The notes beneath the pieces were generated by a model, which saw only the letters and a list, made by a program, of their open reading frames with translations, had not been told where the DNA came from and ran no database searches. A DNA stretch of 64,000 bases from Amycolatopsis keratiniphila subsp. keratiniphila (GTDB taxonomy: Bacteria; Actinomycetota; Actinomycetes; Mycobacteriales; Pseudonocardiaceae). Position 1 is the first letter of the stretch, and every line of letters starts with the position of its first letter. Location of the stretch: positions 99,917 through 163,916 of the forward strand of contig NZ_LQMT02000013.1 of NCBI RefSeq assembly GCF_001620365.2. Reading direction: 5' to 3'. A program made the translations under genes and the position numbers. Shown in pieces: positions 9,591 to 17,360 of this stretch.

Positions 9591-10189
9591 CCACGGTGGT
9601 GCTCGCCGACGACGAAGCCCTGCTGCGCAAGGCGATGGCCGCGTTGCTCCCGCTCGAAGGCGAGATCACCGTCCTGGCCGAGGCGGAGAACGGCGAAGAA
9701 GCCGTCGAGGCCACCTTGCGGCACGAGCCCGACGTCCTCGTCATCGACCTCGAAATGCCCGGCGTGGACGGACTCGGCGCGGTCGCGGAGATCCGGCGTA
9801 CCAGGCCGGGCCAGGTCATCCTCATGCTTACCCGGCACGCGAAACCGGGTGTGCTCCGCAAGGCCCTCAAGCTCGGCGTCCAGGGTTTCGTCAGCAAGGC
9901 CGCCGACCCGTCGCACATCACGTTCGTCATCGACACGCTGCACCAGGGCAAACGCTGGATCGACCCGGACGTCTCCGCGCTCGCCGTCGTCGACGACTGT
10001 CCGCTCACCGAGCGGGAGCTGGAGGTGTTGCGGGTGACCGGCGAGGGCTATTCGGTCGCCGAGATCGCCGGACGGCTCCATCTCGCGCAGGGCACCGTGC
10101 GGAACTACCTCTCGAACGCCATGCAGAAGACCCAGACGCAGACCCGGCACGAGGCCGCCAGGTACGCCCGCGAGCACGACTGGCTTTAA
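9587..10189 (+). CDS. DesR-like NarL/LuxR-family response regulator
   Basis: A 200-residue regulator. The receiver has acidic residues near the N-terminus (ADDEA), phosphoacceptor Asp in VIDLEMPG and conserved Lys in FVSKAA. The C-terminal LuxR-type HTH shows TERELEVLRVTGEGYSVAEI and GTVRNYLSNA. It is translationally coupled to the kinase, so the pair forms one two-component system. The probable target is the divergent exporter operon through the repeat at 8410-8436 (inference). Its end overlaps the convergent XRE-cupin gene by 4 bp. Confidence 0.9.
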   Translation: MTTVVLADDEALLRKAMAALLPLEGEITVLAEAENGEEAVEATLRHEPDVLVIDLEMPGVDGLGAVAEIRRTRPGQVILMLTRHAKPGVLRKALKLGVQGFVSKAADPSHITFVIDTLHQGKRWIDPDVSALAVVDDCPLTERELEVLRVTGEGYSVAEIAGRLHLAQGTVRNYLSNAMQKTQTQTRHEAARYAREHDWL

Positions 10190-10755
10190 CGCGCCCGTAC
10201 GTGCGCGCGTTCGCCCTGCGGCCCGAACAGGACGAGGGTTTCCACGGCGTGCCCGTCGGCCGAGCCGAGCCAATGCGGCAGCGCGGTGTCGAATTCGGCG
10301 GCCTCGCCCGGCGGGAGGACCAGGTCACGGTCGCCGACCACCAGCCGCAACCGTCCATTGAGGACATACACCCATTCGTAGCCGCCGTGGGTCTGCGGCG
10401 TGGGCTCCGCCGGCGTGTCCCGGCCGGGGATGAGCATCTTGAACGCCTGCACCCCGCCCGCGCGCCGGGTGAGCGGCAGGAACGTCATGCCGTGGCGGTG
10501 GATCGGCTGGAGATGGATCCTCGGATCACCGGTCCGGGGAGCGCCGACGAGATCGTCGAGCGGTACGCCGTGCACCCGGGCGAGCGGGAGCAGCAGTTCC
10601 AGCGTCGGCCGCCGCCCGCCGCTTTCCAGTCGTGACAAGGTGCTTTCCGAGATCCCGGTCGCCGCCGACAGCTCGGCGAGGGTCAGGCCGCGGTGTTTGC
10701 GCAGCGCGCGCAGCCGGGGGCCGACCGCGTCGAGCACCTCGTCCGTCTCGTCCAT
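10186..10755 (-). CDS. XRE-family regulator with C-terminal cupin domain
   Basis: A 189-residue transcription factor. Residues 10-65 form an XRE helix-turn-helix (LTLAELSAATGISESTLSRLE) and the C-terminal half is a small cupin ligand-binding barrel (HGGYEWVYVLNGRLRLVVGD then PPGEAAEF). Such HTH-cupin proteins usually sense a small metabolite. It is divergent from a methyltransferase gene 68 bp away. A palindrome 10 bp upstream of its start suggests autoregulation and control of the methyltransferase-DinB-hydrolase genes. Confidence 0.88.
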   Translation of the reverse strand: MDETDEVLDAVGPRLRALRKHRGLTLAELSAATGISESTLSRLESGGRRPTLELLLPLARVHGVPLDDLVGAPRTGDPRIHLQPIHRHGMTFLPLTRRAGGVQAFKMLIPGRDTPAEPTPQTHGGYEWVYVLNGRLRLVVGDRDLVLPPGEAAEFDTALPHWLGSADGHAVETLVLFGPQGERAHVRAR

Positions 10756-10764
10756 GCCCTCGAT

Positions 10765-10781
10765 CTTGCCAGGTCGGCAAG
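10765..10781. promoter_or_regulatory. Putative operator for the XRE-cupin regulator
   Basis: CTTGCC-AGGTC-GGCAAG is a perfect 6-bp inverted repeat with a 5-base spacer, ending 10 bp from the XRE-cupin start and 43 bp from the divergent methyltransferase start. Its size suits an XRE dimer. The binding protein is inferred from position only. Confidence 0.45.
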
Positions 10782-10823
10782 TTTTCGTGCCAAACCGGCG
10801 GCCTGGCGGCGAAGGTGGCGATC

Positions 10824-11417
10824 ATGAGCGCTACGAAATTCTGGGACGAACTCCACGAACGGCGGGCGGCCGGAACGCCGAAGGTGAACGCGAGACTGGC
10901 CGAGATCGCGGGCCCGCTGACCCCGGGCACCGCGCTCGACCTCGGCTGCGGAGCCGGGGGAGACGCGCTGTGGCTGGCCGCCCGAGGCTGGCGCGTGACC
11001 GCGGTCGACATCTCCGGAGCGGCCGTGCGCTCGCTCCAGGCACGCCGTGAGGCGATCACGGCGCTCCGCGTCGACCTCGCCGAAGACTTCCCCGAGGGCA
11101 CCTTCGATCTGGTGTCCGCGCAGTACTTCCACACGCCCTTCGAACTGGACCGGGCGCGGGTGCTGCGCACCGCCGCGGGCTCGGTGAATCCCGGCGGGCG
11201 GCTGGTCGTCGTCGACCACGGTTCCGCCGCGCCGTGGTCATGGGATCAGGACGCCGAATTCGCCACCCCCGGCGAGGTTGCGGCCGAGCTGGGCCTCGAC
11301 CCAACGGTCTGGTCGATCGACCGAGCGGAGGCGGCCGAACGTCTGGCCACCGGTCCGGCGGGCCGGACCGCGACGGTCGTCGACCACATCCTGATCCTCC
11401 GGCGGGCCGGGCGATGA
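10824..11417 (+). CDS. Class I SAM-dependent methyltransferase
   Basis: A 197-residue soluble methyltransferase. Motif I is ALDLGCGAGGDALWLA, the acidic residue of motif II lies in VTAVDIS, and motif IV is FDLVSAQYFHTP. The substrate cannot be inferred; small proteins of this type include thiopurine/tellurite-type enzymes. The start at 10824 (ATG) follows the GGCGGCGAAGGTGG leader. It overlaps the next gene by ATGA, making a small operon with the DinB protein. Confidence 0.85.
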   Translation: MSATKFWDELHERRAAGTPKVNARLAEIAGPLTPGTALDLGCGAGGDALWLAARGWRVTAVDISGAAVRSLQARREAITALRVDLAEDFPEGTFDLVSAQYFHTPFELDRARVLRTAAGSVNPGGRLVVVDHGSAAPWSWDQDAEFATPGEVAAELGLDPTVWSIDRAEAAERLATGPAGRTATVVDHILILRRAGR

Positions 11418-11878
11418 GCCGGAAACGCGACGCCGGACCGCCGTCGACCGGCCCCGGGGAAAAGGAAGTGCTCACCGGGTTCCTCGACTATCTCCGCGCC
11501 GCCGTCATGGCCAAGGCCGAAGGCGTGCCGGAGGATCGTGCCCGCACTCCCGGCGTGCCGTCCGGCACGAACCTGCTGGGCCTGGTCAAGCACCTGACCC
11601 AGGTGGAACGGCATTGGCTGCTCGGCCACCGCGTCACCGATTGGAAGGCGTCGTTCCACCCGGGCCCGGACGACACGACGGCGTCGATTCTGGCCGCCTA
11701 CCGGGAAACCGTCGCCGAGGCGAACGACGAGATCGCCTACTGGGACGACCTCGCCGCGCCGGGACCCCGCCGGGGATCACGGCGCTGGACCCTGACCCAC
11801 CTGATCGAGGAAACCGCGCGGCACGCGGGACACGCCGACATCCTGCGCGAACTGATCGATGGCGCCACCGGGCGCTGA
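11414..11878 (+). CDS. DinB/DUF664-family protein (mycothiol transferase-like)
   Basis: A 154-residue four-helix bundle protein of the DUF664/DinB group. It has the early conserved segment GTNLLGLVKHLTQVERHWL, with metal-binding His in VKHL, and the late LIEETARHAGHADILRELID with two more His residues; these three would bind a divalent metal. Some actinobacterial members are mycothiol-dependent S-transferases used in detoxification. It is coupled to the upstream methyltransferase. A related protein lies at 12868-13347. Confidence 0.85.
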   Translation: MSRKRDAGPPSTGPGEKEVLTGFLDYLRAAVMAKAEGVPEDRARTPGVPSGTNLLGLVKHLTQVERHWLLGHRVTDWKASFHPGPDDTTASILAAYRETVAEANDEIAYWDDLAAPGPRRGSRRWTLTHLIEETARHAGHADILRELIDGATGR

Positions 11879-11891
11879 AACGGAGATCCCC

Positions 11892-12830
11892 ATGTTCCAC
11901 CGAGCCGCCGCGTTCGTCGCGGCCCTCGTCCTGCTGACGGCCTGCGGTTCACCTCCGGCCGCCGCCGCGCCACCCCCTGGCTTCCGGCACGAGTTCGCCG
12001 ACGTCGACGGGGTGAAGATGCATTACGTCACCGGCGGCAAGGGCGCCCCGCTCGTCCTGCTGCACGGCTGGCCGCAGACCTGGTACGGCTGGCACCGGGT
12101 CATGCCCGCGCTGGCCGAACATTTCACGGTGTACGCCCTCGACCTGCCCGGTCTCGGCGACAGCGACGGCTCACCGCCCAGTTACGACAAGGCGACCCTC
12201 GCCCGCTACGTCCACGGTCTCGTCGCCGGCCGGCTGGGCCTGCGCGACGCCCGGATCGCCGGTCACGACCTCGGCGCCGCTGTCGCCTTCCAGTACGCCG
12301 CGCAATTCCCCGGCGATCTCACGAAGCTCGCCTATCTCGACCTGCCGCTGCCGGGGCCCGCGCTCGACGCGACCGCGTACCGGAACTTGAGCTGGCACAT
12401 CGCGTTCCACTCGCAGAAGACGGTCCCCGAGGCCGTCGTGGGCGACGACGTGCGCGAGTACCTGTCCCTGTTCTATCCCCAGGTCGCCTACTCGGGGACG
12501 GCCTTCGGCGGCCCCGGCGCGCCGCCGCCGTTCGACGACGCGGAGATCGACGAGTACGCCCGCACCTACACCAAGCCGGAGGTCCTGCACGGTGGCTTCG
12601 AGCTCTACCGGACGCTCGGACAGGACGCGACCGCGAACGCCGGCGCGAAACCCATCACCACCCCGACTCTGCTGATGACCGCCGAGGGACTGCTCGAACC
12701 GCAGAAGGCCACTTTGGCGCCCCGCGTCGCGAACCTGGCCCGCGCGGTCGAGGTGCCGAAGGCGGGACATTGGCTCGCCGAGGAGAATCCGGCGTTCGTG
12801 AGCGCCGAACTGATCGGCTTCCTGAAGTAG
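11892..12830 (+). CDS. Lipoprotein alpha/beta hydrolase, epoxide hydrolase-like
   Basis: A 312-residue hydrolase. The start at 11892 gives a lipoprotein signal with lipobox LTAC, so it should be anchored on the outer face of the membrane. The oxyanion motif HGWPQTWYGW and the nucleophile elbow GHDLGAAVA place Asp rather than Ser as nucleophile, as in epoxide hydrolases and haloalkane dehalogenases; the catalytic His is in KAGHWLAEENP. It starts 13 bp after one DinB protein and is followed by another, suggesting a shared detoxification role (inference). Confidence 0.83.
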   Translation: MFHRAAAFVAALVLLTACGSPPAAAAPPPGFRHEFADVDGVKMHYVTGGKGAPLVLLHGWPQTWYGWHRVMPALAEHFTVYALDLPGLGDSDGSPPSYDKATLARYVHGLVAGRLGLRDARIAGHDLGAAVAFQYAAQFPGDLTKLAYLDLPLPGPALDATAYRNLSWHIAFHSQKTVPEAVVGDDVREYLSLFYPQVAYSGTAFGGPGAPPPFDDAEIDEYARTYTKPEVLHGGFELYRTLGQDATANAGAKPITTPTLLMTAEGLLEPQKATLAPRVANLARAVEVPKAGHWLAEENPAFVSAELIGFLK

Positions 12831-12867
12831 TTTGCCCGAGATCGAGAACCTTTGCGATGCTTCGCGC

Positions 12868-13347
12868 ATGTCCACGCTGGAAGTGCTCAACCATCCGTTC
12901 CGCGAGCAGTTCGAGGTCTTCCTCGACGAGCACCGCCGTGTTCTCGACGAGTCCTTGGAAGGGTTGACCGAGGAGCAGGCCCGCCGGTCGCTCGTCCCGT
13001 CCCGCACGACCCTGCTCGGCCTGGTGAAGCACGCGACCTTCGTGGAAAAGGTGTGGTTCGTCGAAGGCATCACCTGCCGGCCGCGGACCGAGCTCGGCCT
13101 CCCCGAGACGCCCGACGAATCGTTCGTCCTCACCGAGGAGGACACGATCGCCTCCGTGCGGCAGGCGTACCGCGAAGCCTGCGAGGTGTCCCGTAAGGCG
13201 GCAGCGGCCCTCGACCTGGACGACCTGCTCCACGGGAACCGGCGCGGCCCGCTCCCGCTGCGCTGGGTGTACCTGCACATGCTGCGGGAACTCGCCCAGC
13301 ACGGCGGCCACGCCGACATCCTGCGCGAGCAGATCCTGAGTTCCTAG
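12868..13347 (+). CDS. DinB/DUF664-family protein
   Basis: A 159-residue relative of the protein at 11414. It shares SRTTLLGLVKHATFVEKVWF, with the metal His in VKHA, and the C-terminal HMLRELAQHGGHADILREQI with two His residues. The ATG at 12868 (MSTLEVLNHPF) is preferred to a TTG at 12832, because conservation with its relative begins there. Likely a metal- and perhaps mycothiol-dependent transferase. A strong hairpin terminator follows. Confidence 0.83.
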   Translation: MSTLEVLNHPFREQFEVFLDEHRRVLDESLEGLTEEQARRSLVPSRTTLLGLVKHATFVEKVWFVEGITCRPRTELGLPETPDESFVLTEEDTIASVRQAYREACEVSRKAAAALDLDDLLHGNRRGPLPLRWVYLHMLRELAQHGGHADILREQILSS

Positions 13348-13350
13348 CGA

Positions 13351-13390
13351 ACGACGATGCCGGGGAGCGGTGGCTCCCCGGCATCGTCGT
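13351..13390. terminator. Bidirectional hairpin terminator
   Basis: ACGACGATGCCGGGGAG (13351-13367) and its exact reverse complement (13374-13390) form a 17-bp perfect stem with a six-base loop. It fills the gap between the convergent DinB gene (stop 13347) and protease gene (stop 13399), so it can end transcription from both sides. Confidence 0.88.
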
Positions 13391-13398
13391 TTCGTTCG

Positions 13399-14556
13399 TC
13401 AGGAACGGGTCAGCGTGACGCCGTACTTGTTCGCCGCGTCCACGACGGGCTGGTAGTAGGAGTACGAACCGGTGGCGTTGGCACCCTGGTTCCAACCGCA
13501 GTCGTGGCCGTCGGCGGGGCCGCCGGAGGTCATGCCCTGCGCGGTGTTGCCCGCGATGTAGGCGCCGCCGCTGTCACCGCCCTCGGTGCAGACGGTCGAC
13601 TTCGCGAGCCCGGTGGTGGCGACGCTTTCGCCGCTGTAGCGCACGGTCTGGTTGTACGCGGTGATCTTGCCGCAGGTCCAGCCGGTGGTGTTGCCCGCCT
13701 TGCACAGCGTGGTGCCGACCGGCGCCTTCGAGCTGCCGGTGATCCGCACCGTGGTGCCCATACGGGTGTCCACGTAGCCGCGGCCGGTGTCCTCGGCGTC
13801 GATGTCCATCAGGCCCATGTCGGCCGACGGGAACTGGGTGGCCACGCCGCGGCCGATGTGGACGCCGCTGCGGTTCAGGATGTCCGGGTTGCCTTCGACA
13901 CAGTGCCCGGCGGTGAGCATCACGTTGTTGCCGCTGCTGGTGGTGCCGGGGAAGCCGAGCGAGCAGTTGGTGCCGGGAACGAGGTCCATGATCTGGCCGG
14001 GGATGACGTCGGCCTGCGTGGTGTTCCCGTTGGCGACACCGGTCTGGACCGCGACACCCGGGATGGCGGTGAGCCGTCGGACGAGGGCGCTGTCGGCACC
14101 CGGCTGCACGGTGACGACGACCTGGTCGGCCGCGAGTTCCGGACCCCAGGACTGCACCTGGGTGACGTCCTTGCCGATCACCGTGCCGACCTTGGCGGAC
14201 AGGGCGTTCAGCGCGTTCTCGCCGCGGGCACCGGTGCGCGGGGTCAGCCCGGCCGAACGAAGCTCCTTCGCGGAACCGGCGTCGGCGTTCACCACGAGGG
14301 CGCCCGCGTTGTCGAAGTACGCGCCGTCGGTGTGGAGGCCACGGTTTCTGACGTTGTCCAGCGAGGCGATCAGGTTCTTCTCGTGGTCCAGCTTCTGGGC
14401 GGCCTGAAGCGGGCTGACCTTGAGCTGGGCTGCGAGCGTCTCGAGCATCGTCTGGTCGTAGGCGGTGACCGGCGCGGCGGTCGCCGGGACGGCGAGCGCG
14501 CCGATTCCGGCACAGACGCTGAACAGGGTGAGCATGACGGGTCCGCGAATTCGCAT
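13399..14556 (-). CDS. Secreted S1 serine protease, alpha-lytic/streptogrisin type
   Basis: A 385-residue extracellular protease precursor. Signal peptide to about residue 27 (PATA-AP), then a propeptide of about 150 residues of the alpha-lytic protease type (GAYFDNAGALVVNA), and a mature chymotrypsin-fold domain. Catalytic His is in LTAGHC, Asp in SADMGLMDID, Ser in EGGDSGGAY. Paired Cys residues (NCSLGF/GHC, LCKAG/TWTCG, TVCTEGGD/HDCGW) fit disulphides. The ATG at 14556 has GAAGGAA upstream. The pro-region acts as a folding chaperone in this family. Confidence 0.92.
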   Translation of the reverse strand: MRIRGPVMLTLFSVCAGIGALAVPATAAPVTAYDQTMLETLAAQLKVSPLQAAQKLDHEKNLIASLDNVRNRGLHTDGAYFDNAGALVVNADAGSAKELRSAGLTPRTGARGENALNALSAKVGTVIGKDVTQVQSWGPELAADQVVVTVQPGADSALVRRLTAIPGVAVQTGVANGNTTQADVIPGQIMDLVPGTNCSLGFPGTTSSGNNVMLTAGHCVEGNPDILNRSGVHIGRGVATQFPSADMGLMDIDAEDTGRGYVDTRMGTTVRITGSSKAPVGTTLCKAGNTTGWTCGKITAYNQTVRYSGESVATTGLAKSTVCTEGGDSGGAYIAGNTAQGMTSGGPADGHDCGWNQGANATGSYSYYQPVVDAANKYGVTLTRS

Positions 14557-14680
14557 GCGAATTTCCTTCGATAAGGAGGGAACGACGAACCGCCGGAATA
14601 TGTTCGGAAAGCGCAGGGGACCGGGCGGTTCATCTCGACGTGACGCACAGTACGAGCGCCCGCACGGCATGTCGTAGCGC

Positions 14681-14715
14681 CGAAAGTAGGATCCGTGATC
14701 ACGGACCTACTTTCG
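14681..14715. repeat. Long near-perfect palindrome with GTAGG/TCCGTGATCACGGA core
   Basis: CGAAAGTAGG (14681-14690), one extra A, the perfect core TCCGTGATCACGGA (14692-14705) and CCTACTTTCG (14706-14715) make a 17-bp stem interrupted by one bulge. It lies 29 bp beyond the stop of the two-HTH MerR-type gene and upstream of the protease. It may be that gene's terminator or one of the dispersed palindromes of this genome. Confidence 0.75.
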
Positions 14716-14744
14716 TATGCGGAAAACGCGAATTGCCTGCTTAT

Positions 14745-15479
14745 TCAATTGCGTGGGAGTGTCATCGTCCCAAAAGTGTCAGCGAGGTAGGCGTCCAGCG
14801 CGGCGGCACCGGAGAGCAGGGCGCGCCCCCGCGCCGCGAGCCGGGCGTGCCAGTCGCTCAGTGTCGACTCGAGCGGAACGACCCCGCCCGCCGAGCGGAC
14901 CTGGTCGAGCACCGGCGCGATCCGCTCCAGGAGGTAGCCGCCCCGCCTGAGCTGATGGGTCAGCTTCGCGTCGCGTACGTCGGCCGCGTTGTAGACGCGG
15001 TAACCCGTCCTCGGATCGCGTTCGGGGCGGAGAAGGCCCGCGCGTTCCCACTCGCGCAAGGTCGCGGGCCGGACGCCGAGTTTCCGGGACAGCGGGCCGA
15101 CGAATACCTCACCCCGCTCCTGCGGCACGGGTTCGAGATCGCGGAGCGCGGCCGTGACGGCCTGGAGGGTGCGGCGGTCGTCGAGCAGCTGCGCGTGGCT
15201 TTCGTCGACGAGCCGGAGCGCCTCCTCGACCTCGTCCTGATTGACCGCCCGCATGATCGACGCCGCGGTCGCGTGGCCGTGTCCCGGCACGAGGGCGAGG
15301 AACGCGCGCAGGGCTTGCGCGTGCAGTGGCGTGTACGTGCGATAGCCCTGCGGGCCGCGTTCGGCGGCGGGGAGGATGCCGTCCGCCTCGTAATTGCGGA
15401 CCGCCTGAGCGGACAGGCCGTGCTCGCGCGCGAGGTCGACCGGCCTGAGCCGCTCACGGGTTCGAAGGTTCCGGCCCAC
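14745..15479 (-). CDS. Two-HTH MerR-family regulator
   Basis: A 244-residue protein with two MerR-type winged helices. The first is at residues 10-60 (VDLAREHGLSAQAVRNYEADGI then GYRTYT). The second is near residues 128-180 (LSRKLGVRPATLREWERAGLL then GYRVYNAADVRDAKL). A helical linker separates them. Tandem MerR-HTH proteins resemble TioE-like regulators. It lies 18 bp after the DUF6194 gene on the same strand. A similarly built regulator is divergent at 16004. The target is unknown. Confidence 0.85.
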   Translation of the reverse strand: MGRNLRTRERLRPVDLAREHGLSAQAVRNYEADGILPAAERGPQGYRTYTPLHAQALRAFLALVPGHGHATAASIMRAVNQDEVEEALRLVDESHAQLLDDRRTLQAVTAALRDLEPVPQERGEVFVGPLSRKLGVRPATLREWERAGLLRPERDPRTGYRVYNAADVRDAKLTHQLRRGGYLLERIAPVLDQVRSAGGVVPLESTLSDWHARLAARGRALLSGAAALDAYLADTFGTMTLPRN

Positions 15480-15497
15480 CGCCCCACGATATTCGCT

Positions 15498-15947
15498 CTA
15501 CCGGTCGCGCGAGGACTCCGCCCGCCGCTCGTAACGGGCACGGGCCAGCCGATAGGCCGTCTCGAGCAGCTCGCGGGTGGCCGTTTCGGTGTTCGACGCC
15601 GGGTTCACGACCGCCAGCCAGCCCGCGTTCCCGTACACGGGGTGGGCGATCAGGGTGTCGGTGTCGTCGGGGTTCTGGCCGAGACCGCGGGCGAACTCCT
15701 TCTTGCCGGCGTGGATGTTCACGCGGAACGTGTCCGGGCGGTCCAGCCGCGAGGTCTCGTCGCCGGGGTAGTTCTTGGTCACGATCGTCGCGAAGGGCTG
15801 GACGTTGGTCGGGACGACGCCGTCGGGGGAGTAGTAGAAGAACGCGTCGCCCCAGCTGAGCTCCGGCCACTCGTCGCCCGGTCCCGGGGTGAGGGTCAGG
15901 ACGCCGTCGAGGCCCGAGACGAGGCCGATGATCTCTTCGATGGTCAT
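15498..15947 (-). CDS. DUF6194-family protein
   Basis: A 149-residue soluble protein with a compact alpha/beta look: MTIEEIIGLVSGLDGV, the segment GDAFFYYSPDG, and FRVNIHAGKKEF and HPVYGNAGWLAVVNP typical of DUF6194. No function is established. The ATG at 15947 starts the conserved region. It heads a two-gene operon with the tandem-HTH regulator at 14745 and is divergent from another. It may therefore be the regulated effector or a ligand-binding partner (inference). Confidence 0.75.
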   Translation of the reverse strand: MTIEEIIGLVSGLDGVLTLTPGPGDEWPELSWGDAFFYYSPDGVVPTNVQPFATIVTKNYPGDETSRLDRPDTFRVNIHAGKKEFARGLGQNPDDTDTLIAHPVYGNAGWLAVVNPASNTETATRELLETAYRLARARYERRAESSRDR

Positions 15948-16003
15948 GTGCTCAAGCGTGGCATTAAAGTGCTTATGGAGGGTTTGAGTGCGTTTCCGAC
16001 GGA

Positions 16004-16720
16004 GTGAAGGTGTCAAGTCTCAAATCGATGCGTACGGCGGAGGTAGCGCGCGTGGCGGGCTACTCCGTCCAGCAGGTGCGCAACCTCGAACGTGACGGTG
16101 TGCTCCCGGCGGCGTCGAGGACGGCTTCGGGTTACCGGAGCTACGGCGAGGTTCATCTTCGGTCCGCGCTGGCCTACCGCGCGCTCGCCGCCGCCGTGGG
16201 GCCGGTCGAGGCCAAGAAGATCGTCCGCGCCGTGCACCGGGATCCGCTCCCCGAAGTCCTCGCGCGCCTGGACGCTGCCCACGCGGGGCTCGACGCCGAA
16301 CGCGCGGACCTCCGGGACGCCAGGGAAGCCGTGCGGGTGATCTCCGACGAACCGATCGAAGACGTGCGCGGCTCGGACTCGATGAGCGTCTCCGAACTCG
16401 CGTCGGCGCTCGGCGTGCGCCCGTCGACCCTGCGGCATTGGGACACGGAACGGCTCGTCGTGCCCGGCCGCGATCAGCGGGGGACGCGGCGGTACACGCC
16501 GTCCCAGGTGCGGGACGCGCGGATCGTGCATCAGCTGCGGCTGGCCGGCTACCGCGTGGCGCCCCTGCGCGCGCTGATGCCGGAACTGCGGCGATCCCGG
16601 CGGCTGGAGGACGTCGCTGCCGCGCTTTCCGCCAGGGACGCCGGGATCACGGCCCGCTCGCGGGCGCTTTTCGACGGCACGGCCGCGCTGTCCCGCCTCG
16701 TGAGTGGCGAGGACGGTTAG
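16004..16720 (+). CDS. Two-HTH MerR-family regulator
   Basis: A 238-residue regulator. The first MerR-type HTH is near residues 9-55 (TAEVARVAGYSVQQVRNLERDGVLP then GYRSYG) and the second near residues 126-180 (SVSELASALGVRPSTLRHWDTERLV then RRYTPSQVRDARI). It has the same domain order as the protein at 14745. The start is uncertain: GTG 16004, GTG 16010 (GGAG five bases upstream) or ATG 16028. It is divergent from the DUF6194 gene across 56 bp containing CTCAA/TTGAG motifs. Confidence 0.83.
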   Translation: MKVSSLKSMRTAEVARVAGYSVQQVRNLERDGVLPAASRTASGYRSYGEVHLRSALAYRALAAAVGPVEAKKIVRAVHRDPLPEVLARLDAAHAGLDAERADLRDAREAVRVISDEPIEDVRGSDSMSVSELASALGVRPSTLRHWDTERLVVPGRDQRGTRRYTPSQVRDARIVHQLRLAGYRVAPLRALMPELRRSRRLEDVAAALSARDAGITARSRALFDGTAALSRLVSGEDG

Positions 16721-16735
16721 GCCATCGCCGCTGGG

Positions 16736-16788
16736 GTTGCGAAAGCCACTTTCGCAACGTTGAAGGTTGCGAAAGTGGCTTTCGCAAC
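16736..16788. repeat. Inverted pair of GTTGCGAAAG palindromes
   Basis: Two 23-base near-palindromes at 16736-16758 and 16766-16788, each GTTGCGAAAG-N3-CTTTCGCAAC. The centres are CCA and TGG, so each unit is the exact reverse complement of the other. They lie between the convergent two-HTH regulator (stop 16720) and the peroxiredoxin (stop 16812) and may act as a bidirectional terminator. The arrangement copies that of 2206-2260. Confidence 0.88.
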
Positions 16789-16811
16789 GTCGGCCGTGGC
16801 CCGAGACAGGG

Positions 16812-17273
16812 TCAGGTGCGGGGAGTCCGTTCCCGCAGGGTCGTGAGCGCCTTGTCGGCGTGGACGTCGAATTTCAGCTCGCTCTTGATCACCGCGAGGA
16901 TCCGGCGATCGGTGTCGATCACGAAGGTGCGCCGCTTGGCGTGCAGCGGGCTGAACCGGCGCCAGACGCCGAAGAGTTTGGCGACTTCTCCGTCCACATC
17001 GGACAGAAGTGGGTAGTCGAAGCCGTGCAGGGTGGAGAATTCCCGCTGCTTGGTGATCCCGTCAGGGCTGATCCCGACGCGGTGGGCGCCGACCTCGCGG
17101 AACTCCGCGGCAAGATCGCGGAAGTGGCAGCTCTCGGCCGTGCAGCCCCCGGTCATCGCGGCGGGGTAGAAGAACAGCACGACCGGGCCGGTGGACAGGA
17201 ACTCCGACAGCGTGCGGTCCTGGCCGGTGTCGTCGGGCAGGGTGAAGTCCGGGACGAGGTCTCCTTGATCCAT
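16812..17273 (-). CDS. bcp: Peroxiredoxin, Bcp/PrxQ type
   Basis: A 153-residue thioredoxin-fold peroxidase that reduces hydrogen and organic peroxides. The peroxidatic Cys is in MTGGCTAESC, and the resolving Cys follows five residues later, as in PrxQ. The Prx fold is also marked by PDFTLPDDTGQ near the N-terminus and VLFFYPAA before the active site. The ATG at 17271-17273 is followed by DQGDLVPDF. It is divergent from a methyltransferase gene 87 bp away. Confidence 0.9.
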   Translation of the reverse strand: MDQGDLVPDFTLPDDTGQDRTLSEFLSTGPVVLFFYPAAMTGGCTAESCHFRDLAAEFREVGAHRVGISPDGITKQREFSTLHGFDYPLLSDVDGEVAKLFGVWRRFSPLHAKRRTFVIDTDRRILAVIKSELKFDVHADKALTTLRERTPRT

Positions 17274-17360
17274 ATCCGGTATTCGGAGCCGCGGGCGCGC
17301 CGGATCGGTCTCGGCGCGAACTCGTCCGTGGCCGAGGTGCGAAACGGCTATCGTCGCGGC

